In this document: one piece after another, positions 22,719-33,003 of the stretch
How the letters are laid out: each line of letters opens with the position of its first letter
Position numbering within the stretch: position 1 is the first letter of the stretch
DNA from: Asparagopsis taxiformis
Taxonomy: Eukaryota > Rhodophyta > Florideophyceae > Bonnemaisoniales > Bonnemaisoniaceae
Assembly (NCBI GenBank): GCA_030407315.1
Contig: JALQPE010000615.1
Span: forward strand, 1-47,747
DNA length: 47,747 nucleotides
Reading direction: 5' to 3'
Position numbers and translations under genes: made by a program
The notes under the pieces: model-generated
What the model was told of the DNA's origin: nothing
Seen by the model: the letters and a program-made list of their open reading frames with translations, nothing else
Databases searched by the model: none

Positions 22719-25569
22719 TACCGTCGCTTTGGAAACTATTCCAGTCGACTTTCTCCTCCCACCGACTCGGCTTGGCCGGGATGTCTTCTGCTCCGAAGAA
22801 GTACTCCCGCTTTCACGGCTGATGAACTTCCACACCCACAATGTCAGCGAGGTAACAGTTGCTGACAATGTGTGCTCTGTGATGGAGTTCATCAATATCC
22901 ACCGCCTGGGAAAGAAGAAGATCGAGCCGACCGTTCAATACATAAAAGAACGGAAAGCGCTGAGCTGGATTCGTCCGAGACAGCTCATGCGCTACGTCTC
23001 GATCGCGCGAGGGTTCAAGACCATTGAAAGCCCTGCTTTCAAGTACTGGTCGAGCATCCCGAACAGGCCGGAGTTCGTGCAGTTCTCTTCGACCGAGGAT
23101 CTGGCTGGTTGTACGGTGAACTTGTTGTTCAATGGGTCGTTCAGGAGTGCTCCGGATGTGCAGAAGTGTTTCATCCTGGAGATGACGGCGCGCTACACTT
23201 GTAGCCGTCGGTCGGCCGGGCTGAAACCGTACTCGGTTGGTACCATTGGGCAGGAATGGATTGCTGGTTTGTTGGAAATCTTCGGGTACGTGAAGGAGGT
23301 GGCCGAGTACTGGAACGTGTCGGATGTGTTGAGGATGCTGGATGGGTCAATTCCCAGCGTGGGTGACCCGAGCAAGAGCTTCGACATTCGCTCGCGCGTT
23401 GTCGAAGTTCTTGCTCAGATGGTCCCCAAGAAGGGGTGCTGGGCAGACTTCCGTCCCAAGGAAGGCCCCCCCGATGGTTACAGTTACGAAAATATTTTTC
23501 CCCGTAAGAAGTCTGTCTTCGGGAAGGACGCCAGGAAAATGCTCCTGCGCGTCACTGGGTACCGCGACATGCAAATGCGGAAACGCTTTCACGCGATGTA
23601 CCCAGACATCCCACATGCTGCGCTCCCAGCCACATGTGGTGATGATGCCCCCATCCCTTCCTCTTCCAATTCCTTGCCCATCCCTTCATCCTCCATTCCT
23701 TTGCCCCCACCACCTCAACTGGAATCTTCCAGCAATTCCGAGGTTGCCCCTGTTCCTGTCTCTACCCCTGCCGTGTCTGCATCCTCCCCTGCGGTGACCC
23801 CGGTCAAGCCGACTGCGCGTGGTCCCCAGGATGGCAGCGAACGCTCTGGTCCAGTTTCCCACGCCGGGACTGGTACCCCCAACCGTCCTGTCCAAGCCGC
23901 GCAGGAGCAGGTCTCACCGGCTTCGCAGCCTGAGCCTGCGACTCCGGCTGCCGAGCAGCACCCTGCTGCTCCGGCCCCCGCTGTCGAAGCTTCCCGTTCT
24001 GCATCTGCTAGCAGTTCGGGAAGCTCCAGCGATGACAGCTTCGTCCCTTCACCATCCGGTGGGGTTGGACAGAAGACGGTTGCGAGGATTTCGACGGAGG
24101 GCCCTACTCCCGAGAATGTGGTCGAGGGCAGCAGTGCGAAGGGCGGTGCAGATCCTGACGAAGATGTCATTGAAGTCAGTGATTCTGCACCGCCCGGAGT
24201 GGAAACTTCTGGGAGGAAAGTGATGCCCAGAAGGAGTACCCGCCTGCAAGCGAGTCGTTCCGGTCGTGGTGGAACGGCGGGTGGTGCTGTGGAGGTCGTC
24301 GAGCTGGAGAGCGCCCCCGAGGATGCGGGTGAAAACTCCATCCTCGGGAAGCGTAACTTGGAAGCCGCTTCTGCGACGCCCGAGCCTTCTACCAAAAAGA
24401 GAAGGCTCGGTGAGACTTCATCAAAGTCGTCGTCAAAGAAATCCAAGTCGGCTTCCCGAGGTCGCTCTCGGGAGCCGGTTCTCCAGTTCGACGACGCCCA
24501 GGAGAATCCCATTCCCGACAGCATCGTCGATGAGAATGTGGCCGCCGTTCTCCCCAGCGCAATTGCGTCTGGCAGCCGGATGAAGTACTATATGGAAAGT
24601 ACGACGGTGGAGACGGTTCGGGCGGAAATGAGGGCGGCAGCATTCCAGGCAGCTGCATCGCCGGGTGCTGAGGATACGGTGGTGGACAGGTACTTTGCGG
24701 TGAAGAAGGCATTGTTGGAAAACTTGGGGGTTATTGTTATGGAAGGCCTGTTGGCATCGTCCACGGCTGGTAATGCGACGCATGAGTTGTTCGGTCACTT
24801 CGCTAGGCAGTTCCCGCTGGTTGAGGAGGTTGAAAAACCCTCCCAGCAGTCTGATTCTAACGATGACGACAGGGAGCCACAGGACGAGCCGCCAGCTTTC
24901 GCAAAGCCCGGCTTCGATCCTTCGCCGTGGCAGTTCATCCACAACGTGGGTGATGCGAAGGACCGCATGGATGGTGGTCGTGGGCGCCTCTCTCTGCCGC
25001 GGCGTGAGTTGTGCGACAAGTTGGAGGAGGGGAATTTGGAGATGTATAAGAACAAGTTGGTGGCAGAGCTTGCTCTTGGTGTTTGTGCGGAGTTCTTGAA
25101 GTTGGGAATGGAGGGTGAGGATCCTGTCTTCTTCCCGAAGACAGGATTGCGGCTGCTTCTTACAGCAGATGGGGCTGCGGACCAGGATGGGCACACGGAC
25201 TTCAAGGTAGCGACGAATAGTGTTGGAAGTCCTACCACGTCTCCATCATATTTCATGATGTCGAGCGGAGCCGATGGGTTCTCTATAGTAGTTGCCCCTT
25301 ATAGTCATGTATGCCTGGCCAGTCCGGGCGCCGATATGTGGAAGGTTCCCCCTCTCATCTTTTGGGTGCCACCCTATTCCGTATTGGTTGGTCGCGGTGA
25401 CCTTTACCATTACGGGGTCGGCTTCAGCCGAGGAGATCTTCCTGCAGGCGAGAAGTTAGTCTATGGCCTGCCCACGCGCGGCCACATCTACTTGAAGACG
25501 GAGAAGGACGTCCTCACGGACCACATCCACACCGTCGAATATTACAAGTACGATAGGAGCAATAGATAG
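22719..25569 (+). CDS. 2OG-Fe(II) dioxygenase-like protein, 5' end at a transposon border
   Basis: The frame is open from the transposon border (22,717) to a stop at 25,567-25,569. The first in-frame ATG is at 22,822 (915 residues). Coding character begins upstream of it, so the 5' end may be lost. N-terminal third: an unrecognised globular domain (GTIGQEWIAGLLEIFGYVKE; SFDIRSRVVEVLAQMVPKKG). Middle: a Pro/Ser/Ala-rich linker of about 270 residues with acidic patches and a basic KKRR segment. C-terminal domain, numbered from the codon at 22,729: FFPKTGLRLLL, then H822-T-D824, YHYGVGF with H894, and TRGHIYL with R917. This is the H-x-D ... H ... R pattern of 2-oxoglutarate/Fe(II) oxygenases; H-to-R spacing is rather long. 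The substrate is unknown. Two decayed relatives lie at 3711 and 10,695. Confidence 0.7.
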
Positions 25570-26020
25570 CATATCAGAAGTATTAAAACCTATACTACTG
25601 TTCCCTGCTATAAAGTTCTGTCTTTCTCATCTCAACATTGTTACCTTAGCCCATTTTTCAGTTCTCATCTATACATCTGTCCTTCATCTCATAGTTTAGT
25701 GCTACTCAGCAGATTGCTTGCTACTTTTTAATATTAGTCTACAACGTTATATGATTTTACTAGCTAGGCCGTAGGGGGAGACTAGTTTCAACCCTTGACA
25801 ACGCGCAGATTTCGACTACGAGAGCCGTCACTGTGATAAATTATTTGTAGAATTTTCGTCTATCTTCCCACCTACACTAGGCTACCTATATATATACAGG
25901 GTATAACCTGAACAGAGACCACGTGAGGTAAAATACTCCTGAGAGCTGCTCACAGCCGTACAGACCTTTGCTGAGCAATTTACCCGACTTAAAACTTCGC
26001 TTCTTACCTTTACCAGGATG
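25570..26020. other. 3' flank of the dioxygenase-like gene
   Basis: About 270 bases are shared with the flank of pseudogene B. The rest leads into palindrome cluster 5. No other feature. Confidence 0.5.
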
Positions 26021-26400
26021 AGAGAAGGACGAAACTCCCTGCTGCTTACAGCCGAAGCCGTTTACCAGGGTTCCTTACAGCAAAGTCATCGTAACGATGA
26101 CTTTGCTGTAAGGAACCGTTTCCTTGCAGTGGCCGAAGAATTTTTTACCGGGTAAAAAATCAGCAAGAAATTTTACCGGGTAAAAAATTGTGGCCGCTGT
26201 AATGTTTTTCTTTCTTACAGCAAAGTCATCGTTACGATGACTTTGCTGTAAGAAAACGTTTCATTACAGCGGCCACAATTTTTTTACCCGGTAAAGAAAT
26301 CATGGCTGCTGTAATGATTTGTTTTCTTACAGCAAAGTCATCGTAACGATGACTTTGCTGTCAGCACCCCGCCGGAACTGCCAAAGCTGTAAGCAGTCTG
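26021..26400. repeat. Nested palindrome cluster 5
   Basis: 37-bp palindromes at about 26,076, 26,215 and 26,327 have centre bases A, T, A, with GGTAAAAAAT-type hairpins between. The last copy ends CTGTCAG in place of CTGTAAG. Confidence 0.92.
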
Positions 26401-26668
26401 GCTTCACCCTCTCCCCCATTTCTCTACTCCGCCTTCAGCATCCCAGCCTCTCTGGTGACGACTGACGCCTTTCGTTTCCCCCTCACGCCCCCTCTCGCAA
26501 TGAAATACTCGTCTATTACCACGATAGGCTACTCGTACTGCCGCCTTAATTTTCCTCTACACACACCCTCCCATCCGTCTCTTCCGTACTACGATCTTAG
26601 GCTATCCTACCTTACGATTATAGTTGTATAGTGAGTAGCTAGAGTCCTACTTATTGACGACTATAGTG

Positions 26669-26765
26669 CACCGGAACCGGCGCCGGTTCCCGCCCGGGCG
26701 GGTTGAATATATATTTTATGCCGTGAGGCACAGGTACCATATGGTCGCTGTGGCTCACGGCACAA
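26669..26765. repeat. Group of short palindromes
   Basis: GGAACCGGCGCCGGTTCC and CCCGCCCGGGCGGG lie next to each other. They are followed by a hairpin whose arms are TGCCGTGAGGCAC and GTGGCTCACGGCA. A similar GGTGCCGTGTGGCAC motif occurs at about 15,471. Confidence 0.75.
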
Positions 26766-26846
26766 GGAGTAGATTTTGCGACCAACAGCCGTCCAAACCA
26801 TCCTCCCGTGATGTTCCCTACTTCACACTTCGCTTCTCATGTGAGA

Positions 26847-26924
26847 CAGCAGGGAGTTTCGTCCTTCTCCCATCTTGGTAAAGGTACCTTTACCAAGAAG
26901 GGAGAAGGACGAAACTCCCTGCTG
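26847..26924. repeat. 78-bp near-perfect palindrome
   Basis: The arm CAGCAGGGAGTTTCGTCCTT continues through CTCCCATCTTGGTAAAGGTA and is mirrored to 26,924 with one mismatch and the centre GGTACC. It duplicates and inverts the left flank of cluster 5 (26,020-26,045). Confidence 0.9.
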
Positions 26925-27385
26925 CTTACAGCTGAAGCCGTTTACCAGGGTTCCTTACAGCAAAGTCATCGTTACGATGACTTTGCTGTAAGAAAACAAA
27001 TCATTACAGCAGCCACGATTTCTTTACCGGGTAAAAAAATTGTGGCCGCTGTAATGAAACGTTTTCTTACAGCAAAGTCATCGTAACGATGACTTTGCTG
27101 TAAGGAACCGTTTCCTTGCAGTGGCCAAAGAATTTTTTACCGGGTAAAAAATCAGCAAGAAATTTTACCGGGTAAAAAATTGTGGCCGCTGTAATGTTTT
27201 GCTTTCTTACAGCAAAGTCATCGTTACGATGACTTTGCTGTAAGAAAACGTTTCATTACAGCGGCCACAATTTTTTTACCCGGTAAAGAAATCATGGCTG
27301 CTGTAATGATTTGTTTTCTTACAGCAAAGTCATCGTAACGATGACTTTGCTGTCAGCATCCCCGGTAAACGGCCCGCACTGTAAT
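26925..27385. repeat. Nested palindrome cluster 6
   Basis: Four 37-bp palindromes (about 26,955, 27,066, 27,207 and 27,319) have centre bases T, A, T, A. The segment 27,105-27,355 is nearly identical to 26,110-26,365 of cluster 5, including the mutated CTGTCAGCA end, so the two clusters share a recent duplication of about 250 bp. Confidence 0.92.
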
Positions 27386-27660
27386 GGGGTGACTGCTTCT
27401 CCTACATCGCTCTGTTACTGGTGTTCTACATGCTGCGTTGCTACACAATTTCGCACTCACATCTTTCTAGTTTCTCTCCCTTTCGTATCCATAGGTATAG
27501 CAGTTGAAAAGTGGATAGTTTGCACTCCAGGCCGCAGATGCCTTCCTGCAGTCATGTCACGATTGTTGTAGTGTAGTCTATAATATCTAGCGCTCTTGGA
27601 AGATGATGCACAGTCTATTGTCTCTGTCAATGCGTGTTTACTCAAATCTATCAAAGTAGC

Positions 27661-30600
27661 TCAGTTAGCTGGCCAATATTTTCTACCATAGTCAGCAAAT
27701 ATCTCCTCATCAGCTTCAACGTCTCTGGTCAGAACGACCTTGACAGCATGGGGATTCTTGATATTCGAAGCAAAGTCCGGTTTGTCTATGGCATCGCCTT
27801 GTCGAAACTCGGCTGACTGTGTTCGACTCACCTCGGTCGCTTTCTCCGTTCCGTCAATGACCCGACAATCATTGAGGTAGCTGGTACAATTATAGACCGC
27901 TGGAACGAGCCAGACCTTCCGAACAGGTGCACCCCTCCCTATGTACGTGGTTTCCAATTCCATGTTGTAGTCCTGGAACCTCTGTCCTGTGCACCCAAAT
28001 CCTTCCGGGCCGTACATCACTGATCTCTGCGGTTCCGAGTCTCGAATCTTCGCATAGAAAATCGTCCCGTTGTACCAGCCAATGACCGTCCCCTTCTTCA
28101 GTTTCTTCGCCGCGAATACGCCAAACCCACCACCTCTTACCTCCGATTGCGAAACATAGACACCGTAGAATGCGGCATCAGCAGCCAGAATCGCGTCCGG
28201 GTCTATGCTCCAAAACGAGTGCATGTCCTCGGCCGGCCACTGGTCCATAGGCACCCCGCTCAATCTGTGAAGCATAGAACCGTCCTTCTTCATTGACGCA
28301 ACGAACACAAGCAGATGGTTCGGCAATGCTGTCACAGCAGGTAAACCTTCTGGTGCATCTGAGATGTGCTTCTGACGAAGCCTTGGAGCTTTTCCTGTGA
28401 CCGGTACCGACTCGTCCCCAAGAATACTCTCCACCTCACGCTGCAAGATCCCCCCATATCGCCCGGCTTTCACCTCACTGACGAAAGCATGCAGTATCCA
28501 CTCCTGCGATGCATCGTGGCACCTTTTTTCCTTCTCACACCCAATGAACCGACGATACGTACCATCCCTCAACGTCATACACGCTATGGCTGTGCTGTAT
28601 GTTCCCGAGAAGAAATCCATCACGATATCGTTCTGCTTCGAAAATCGTTCCAGAAGCTCACGAAGAGTGGTCAACGCCTTCTGCTCATGGCGCAGTCGGT
28701 TGTTCTGCCCATCGTATTGAGCTTCACCAGCCGACAACCTCGGAACGTTGTCAATCGCGTTGGTGAACCCAGGGTGCCTCGATATGTCCGGATTGTGCAA
28801 CCTGTAATCCACCATATCGTATGCAGCCATACCCTTCCCCCGCTTATACGCATGGATAACGAAATCGTGCATATTATGCAGTGTGCACGTTTTCGTCGAT
28901 GGATTGGACGTAAAGCTGTGTGGTCGGCGAGATAGCACGACTGGAACACTGTCCACAATCATCTTGCCAGGCTCGGCATTTCTGATTGCATCCATCCATG
29001 CCACGAGTTGGCGCACGCTGGAATAGATTAGAGCATGACCGCCAGGCCGAAGAACTCGAACTATTTCACACGCAACACTCGCCAACTCTTCCGGCTCCAG
29101 AATATCGTACTCCGAGTTTTCTCTGCCGCCTTCCCGCCTCGTGTTGAATGGAGGATCAGTGAGCACAAGCTGAACACTGTCCTCCAACACGCCATCTTCC
29201 AGGAAACTAATTTTGTCCTCCACCTCTTTGGCTACATCAGTGGCGTCACAATTCACAGTGTGAATGTAACGCCCCATCACAGCTTCCAGCTTGGTGACAT
29301 ATTCCGGCTTGGATTCCTTTCCGACGTCAACGAGCGGTGCTTCTGTAGGCGATACAGTGTCAACCTCCATAGCGTCATCCTCGGCCGCACCTTCTCTTGT
29401 TGCTGTTTCGCTAGCAACCGCCGCATTATCGTCCTCTCCACCACCGCGCTCCAGCCTAGCCTTCTTCCTCTGTGGCTCCAGACTATCCTCTTCTATATCC
29501 TCGCTGCCATTGTTTGGCACTGCTGCGGATATTTCCATCTGCGCAGGTGCACCTTCAAGGATGCCAGGCTCGGGCGTATCCTCAAGACTGTGCAACTCAT
29601 CCATGGTCAGAGGAAGCTTTCGTTGCTCTCGGGTTCGCAATAACCAAGCCTTCAGCCTCCTCTGACCATCCAGGGCATGAGACGTGTTCAACTTGGCTCG
29701 CATGAACGAGTTCAATCCGAACTTGTCAGGAGTGTCGAAAAGCAAGGCTCGAAGTCTCTGCATCAGCTGACCACGCTCGGCGAACACATTCACCTCAGTG
29801 ACACATTGGCGTATCGACAGCAGGAAGGCGCTTGTCAATGATCGCAGCCTTGCATCCACAGCCACTGGAAGGTCGGCACAGAACCCGTTTTCACTGTCTA
29901 CAGTTTTCGGGACAATGGTCAGGTTTTTCCGATGCTCCTCGACCGCGCAGCCATCAGACCGATTCGGGAGTGACCTGAAGCAAAGGCTCGCAGGATCGAA
30001 TACCATGAACGGCCAGCACATCGATTCAACATCCTCATACCCCAACACTCTTGCCCCGGTATCCCACGCAGCTAACACACGGTCGACAACAAATCCAAGC
30101 TGGTTGGCTTGCGCACTGGATGTTGCAATTCCAACCATTCCACCACCACCAATGGCCCCGGATGTGGCTCTGGCCCGCCTAGATGGCGCACTGCCCATCT
30201 CCTTACTGCGAATAGCCAAGATACACTGGCACATCATAACCATCAGCCTCCTGAACCGCTTCTGGCTAGCCTGCAAAGAATCTTGCATGTCGGATGTAGC
30301 GCCGTCTAGAAAGTACCTGCTCGAAAGCAGTTCGCGGTTCAGTGGAGAGGACAATTCTCCGCGGGGTGTCTTGCCAAACATTTCGACGGCACGAGAACTA
30401 GTCACCCCCACCTGTTTCGGAAACTCAACCATCCTCGGAGAATCACCCATCTCTGCATTGAGTCCCCATGCATGACAAAACATTTGCCACAGACGCAAAT
30501 CAATCGCACTCGAATCTTCTGCTCGGTGATACGGCCGAAGCACAGCCAGGATAGACATGCATGAGCTGTACTGCGGTTTACCACTCAGGCTTGAAGCAAT

Positions 30601-31128
30601 TTGGCCGCTTGGATCGCAGGACTTGATCCAGCCCAACACATCGGCCATCCTCACAGACGAAATATGAGCGTACTTGTCCTTTCCTTTTTGGACCCAGTAC
30701 TCGTCTCTGAGATCAACGGCGATCATCAGATACTCAACAAACATCATGCGCCTTTGCAGGCCTGCAATGTCGTTGGATGTCGTCGCTCTCACACGGTCCA
30801 GCACAACAGCAGTACTGCTGTTGGTGTCCGCCACGATAGACTCTTCTCGCATAGGAATCGTAACGCCAGGAGGAAAGACGCCCTTCTCCATTCCACGTAC
30901 AATTGCCATGCAGCGGTGCGCTCCATCCAATATCTCCAGAACGCCTTCTCGAAACCTGCCAGTCACGGGATGAGCTGTGTCATAACCGCTGTTGCGAATG
31001 CTCTCCATGAGCGCTTCCACATGACTTGCATCAACATCGCGAATCGATACGAATTTGCTGACTTGATTGGGGTCGATGAACACCCATCCGTCGTGCTTTT
31101 CACCGTGATTGTGGAACGTTCCTTCCAT
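27661..31128 (-). CDS. ParB-like / beta-class DNA methyltransferase / SET fusion protein
   Basis: 1155 residues from the ATG at 31,128; one in-frame TTG lies three codons upstream. N-terminus (about 12-90): ParB/sulfiredoxin-like fold with VEALMESIRNSGYD and D68-G-A-H-R72. Middle: a helical region, then an acidic linker with a basic QRKKAR segment. Methyltransferase: D658-P-P-F, LRPGGHALIY, then HEQKALTTLRELLERF and D838-FFSGTYSTAIAC. Motif IV before motif I is the beta-class order for N6-adenine or N4-cytosine enzymes, so the roughly 180 residues between would hold target recognition. C-terminus (about 990-1155): SET domain with GGGFGVFAAKKLKKGTVIG, NCTSYLNDCR and EIFADYG. DNA methylation plus lysine methylation of a chromatin protein is inferred. 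Motif I has Tyr where the second Gly is usual. It is transcribed divergently from 31,642. Confidence 0.88.
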   Translation of the reverse strand: MEGTFHNHGEKHDGWVFIDPNQVSKFVSIRDVDASHVEALMESIRNSGYDTAHPVTGRFREGVLEILDGAHRCMAIVRGMEKGVFPPGVTIPMREESIVADTNSSTAVVLDRVRATTSNDIAGLQRRMMFVEYLMIAVDLRDEYWVQKGKDKYAHISSVRMADVLGWIKSCDPSGQIASSLSGKPQYSSCMSILAVLRPYHRAEDSSAIDLRLWQMFCHAWGLNAEMGDSPRMVEFPKQVGVTSSRAVEMFGKTPRGELSSPLNRELLSSRYFLDGATSDMQDSLQASQKRFRRLMVMMCQCILAIRSKEMGSAPSRRARATSGAIGGGGMVGIATSSAQANQLGFVVDRVLAAWDTGARVLGYEDVESMCWPFMVFDPASLCFRSLPNRSDGCAVEEHRKNLTIVPKTVDSENGFCADLPVAVDARLRSLTSAFLLSIRQCVTEVNVFAERGQLMQRLRALLFDTPDKFGLNSFMRAKLNTSHALDGQRRLKAWLLRTREQRKLPLTMDELHSLEDTPEPGILEGAPAQMEISAAVPNNGSEDIEEDSLEPQRKKARLERGGGEDDNAAVASETATREGAAEDDAMEVDTVSPTEAPLVDVGKESKPEYVTKLEAVMGRYIHTVNCDATDVAKEVEDKISFLEDGVLEDSVQLVLTDPPFNTRREGGRENSEYDILEPEELASVACEIVRVLRPGGHALIYSSVRQLVAWMDAIRNAEPGKMIVDSVPVVLSRRPHSFTSNPSTKTCTLHNMHDFVIHAYKRGKGMAAYDMVDYRLHNPDISRHPGFTNAIDNVPRLSAGEAQYDGQNNRLRHEQKALTTLRELLERFSKQNDIVMDFFSGTYSTAIACMTLRDGTYRRFIGCEKEKRCHDASQEWILHAFVSEVKAGRYGGILQREVESILGDESVPVTGKAPRLRQKHISDAPEGLPAVTALPNHLLVFVASMKKDGSMLHRLSGVPMDQWPAEDMHSFWSIDPDAILAADAAFYGVYVSQSEVRGGGFGVFAAKKLKKGTVIGWYNGTIFYAKIRDSEPQRSVMYGPEGFGCTGQRFQDYNMELETTYIGRGAPVRKVWLVPAVYNCTSYLNDCRVIDGTEKATEVSRTQSAEFRQGDAIDKPDFASNIKNPHAVKVVLTRDVEADEEIFADYGRKYWPAN

Positions 31129-31641
31129 GGCGAACAAAGGTAGAGTTTTTAAGAAAGGGATAGTTGGTTGCTGCTTGACCAGGGTGGCGCAAAGCAGAAG
31201 TTGGTTGTTTAAAACAAAGTGTCAGCGAGTGGTAGCACTTCGGTGGCTGTTTCCTTTCCACCCCTGTCCGAACCTTTACAAGATAACTACATCGACTGTT
31301 AGCTCAATAATCAATGTAATACTAAAGTAATACTCAAAATATTTTTCCATGCAATTTATTGGGCCCCGTAACATCTCTAAGCGTATCTTTGTAGTCCAAT
31401 CGTATGCATCCGACATTCACTTCTAGAACGATTATTCACATCAAATTTTATGCTGCAATCAGTTCATGGCAGACATCATCCACACTGACGTGTCAATTTT
31501 GTCAATTGTCCATTCTATTTCTACACCACCTAAACATCTCTTCTCGACCTTTCCAATCCTCCTAGTATATACTACTCTTTAGCAGAAGGTAACGGTTAGG
31601 CTTTCACTAATACAACAATTCTATCCCATAGCTATCCCAAC
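31129..31641. promoter_or_regulatory. Shared divergent promoter region
   Basis: 513 bp separate the start codons of the methyltransferase gene (minus) and the Tudor-like gene (plus). The region is conserved almost base for base in the second cassette copy (41,207-41,719). It is AT-rich around 31,300-31,560, with TATATACTACTC at about 31,564 before the plus-strand gene. No defined operator was identified. Confidence 0.5.
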
Positions 31642-33003
31642 ATGCTTCCTCTCGCTCCAAACGACGTTATAGAAGTTCAATGGGAACTTCGGCCGTTTGG
31701 GAGGAAACGAAAAATTGTGTGGTGGTCTGCAATCGTCAAGGAAATTACTCAGGTCAAGACCGAAACAGACCCATTCCTCCATGCATTGCTCGAATACAAA
31801 GCTGAATATGGTTTCGACTCTACCCTTTCTCAAGTCAAGATTTCAGATCGTAACGAGCTCGTCGACAAGGATTCCGGAAGGGTTCTCCCGTGGCGAAGTG
31901 GTGAGCTTCGCAGTATGGACTCACCTGCATCCCCAGCAGAGAGAGACCCGGACTACGGCATTGACCACACTCGCCACCGCCACCGCGGCATCCTTCAAGA
32001 TTGCACTGCGGATCAAATGAAGAAGACCATAGCAGAAATGCTGGCAAGATTGGAAAAGCTGGAGTCAGCTGCCAAACATCCTCTTCCCCCTCCATTCGAT
32101 TCCAACAGCTCCATGACCTCCTCTGCTCTGACTGTATGTAGCATTCTGTTTCAGAAGCTTGGTGTGTACACGGACAAGCCCCTCTCCCTCCGGATGACAA
32201 AATCCGAGCACTCCAGGGGAATGCGACAAACATCGCAAGAAGAAATCAGAGTACAGGCTGACTGCTCCCTTGCTCAATTCCGCACTATTGCCATTCAATG
32301 CAAGGCGAAAGAGAATCGTGATGTTCTCTTCCTGCCGTCCTTTGAGGACATCACCTTTCCCTCTGGAAATGAGTCGGATCTTTCCATCATTTTCCCCACC
32401 TTTCAGGCACTATGTGACTCCATAGGTACCTCGCAACACGGGTTCCAGAAAATATTGGTGAAGAGCAGGGCGGAACGCGATGGAGGCAGCTCATCGATTG
32501 TCCGAATTTTAGGAAATCTAGTCGACGTTGACTGCTCTCATGATGCTCCTTCTTCCGCATTTCTCGTCGGCTCATCTGCTTACGTCCTGTCCAGCCCAGA
32601 CCAACGTATGACAGTTCTTTGCAGAGACTCCTACGAGTTTGACCATGTCAACAATACATTTTTACATCCCCTATGTCTTAGCCAACTATCACAGTCTAGC
32701 ATCGTGGACTCTTTCCACCTACGTGATAAGGCTACTGTTACTTATGGAGCAACGTTTTCGTTACTGTGGAGACGTATTCAGCGCCGAGCTTGTTACAGCA
32801 CTTTCCAGCCTCTATCAACCGCAGAGACGTTTGGTACACTACATCTACGCTTACCTTGCTGTATTTTCAGTGGTACTACTATATGCCAGGAGCTTGAAGA
32901 CATTGGCTATGAGGCTATCTCTCGTCTTGGCTTCAATGCGGATTCAGACACTACCCACCCACCCTCTCCTCCACCTGCCACCTGCAGTCCGGAGCAAAAA
33001 TGA
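31642..33003 (+). CDS. Tudor/PWWP-like domain protein of the cassette
   Basis: 453 residues from an ATG after CTATCCCAAC. Residues about 5-85 read NDVIEVQWELRPFGRKRKIV, WWSAIVKEI, then LEYKAEYGFD, DRNELVDKD and LPWR. This beta-barrel pattern (V-x-W-x-L, W-W-x-A-x-V, L-x-Y, final W-R) resembles Tudor, PWWP or agenet modules that read methylated histones. A short helix (TIAEMLARLEKLESA, about 130-145) follows, then a Cys-containing C-terminal domain with no recognised fold and a Pro-rich tail. It faces away from the methyltransferase-SET gene and shares its promoter, so a reader of the mark laid by the SET domain is a reasonable guess. The domain call is by eye. Confidence 0.65.
   Translation: MLPLAPNDVIEVQWELRPFGRKRKIVWWSAIVKEITQVKTETDPFLHALLEYKAEYGFDSTLSQVKISDRNELVDKDSGRVLPWRSGELRSMDSPASPAERDPDYGIDHTRHRHRGILQDCTADQMKKTIAEMLARLEKLESAAKHPLPPPFDSNSSMTSSALTVCSILFQKLGVYTDKPLSLRMTKSEHSRGMRQTSQEEIRVQADCSLAQFRTIAIQCKAKENRDVLFLPSFEDITFPSGNESDLSIIFPTFQALCDSIGTSQHGFQKILVKSRAERDGGSSSIVRILGNLVDVDCSHDAPSSAFLVGSSAYVLSSPDQRMTVLCRDSYEFDHVNNTFLHPLCLSQLSQSSIVDSFHLRDKATVTYGATFSLLWRRIQRRACYSTFQPLSTAETFGTLHLRLPCCIFSGTTICQELEDIGYEAISRLGFNADSDTTHPPSPPPATCSPEQK

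Noticed and set aside
23715..24524. Minus-strand frame of 269 codons
   Set aside because: It is antisense to the Pro/Ser/Ala-rich linker of the dioxygenase-like gene; GC-rich low-complexity DNA leaves the opposite strand open.
27661..31128. Bacterial restriction-modification or plasmid-partition gene
   Set aside because: The C-terminal SET domain, low-complexity acidic linker, lack of a ribosome-binding site and surrounding eukaryotic elements argue against bacterial contamination, although the ParB and methyltransferase parts are bacterial in origin as families.
29035..31143. Long plus-strand frames of 124-225 codons opposite the methyltransferase gene (repeated at 39,113-41,221)
   Set aside because: They mirror codon bias of the opposite strand, contain no motif, and exist in both copies only because the real gene does.
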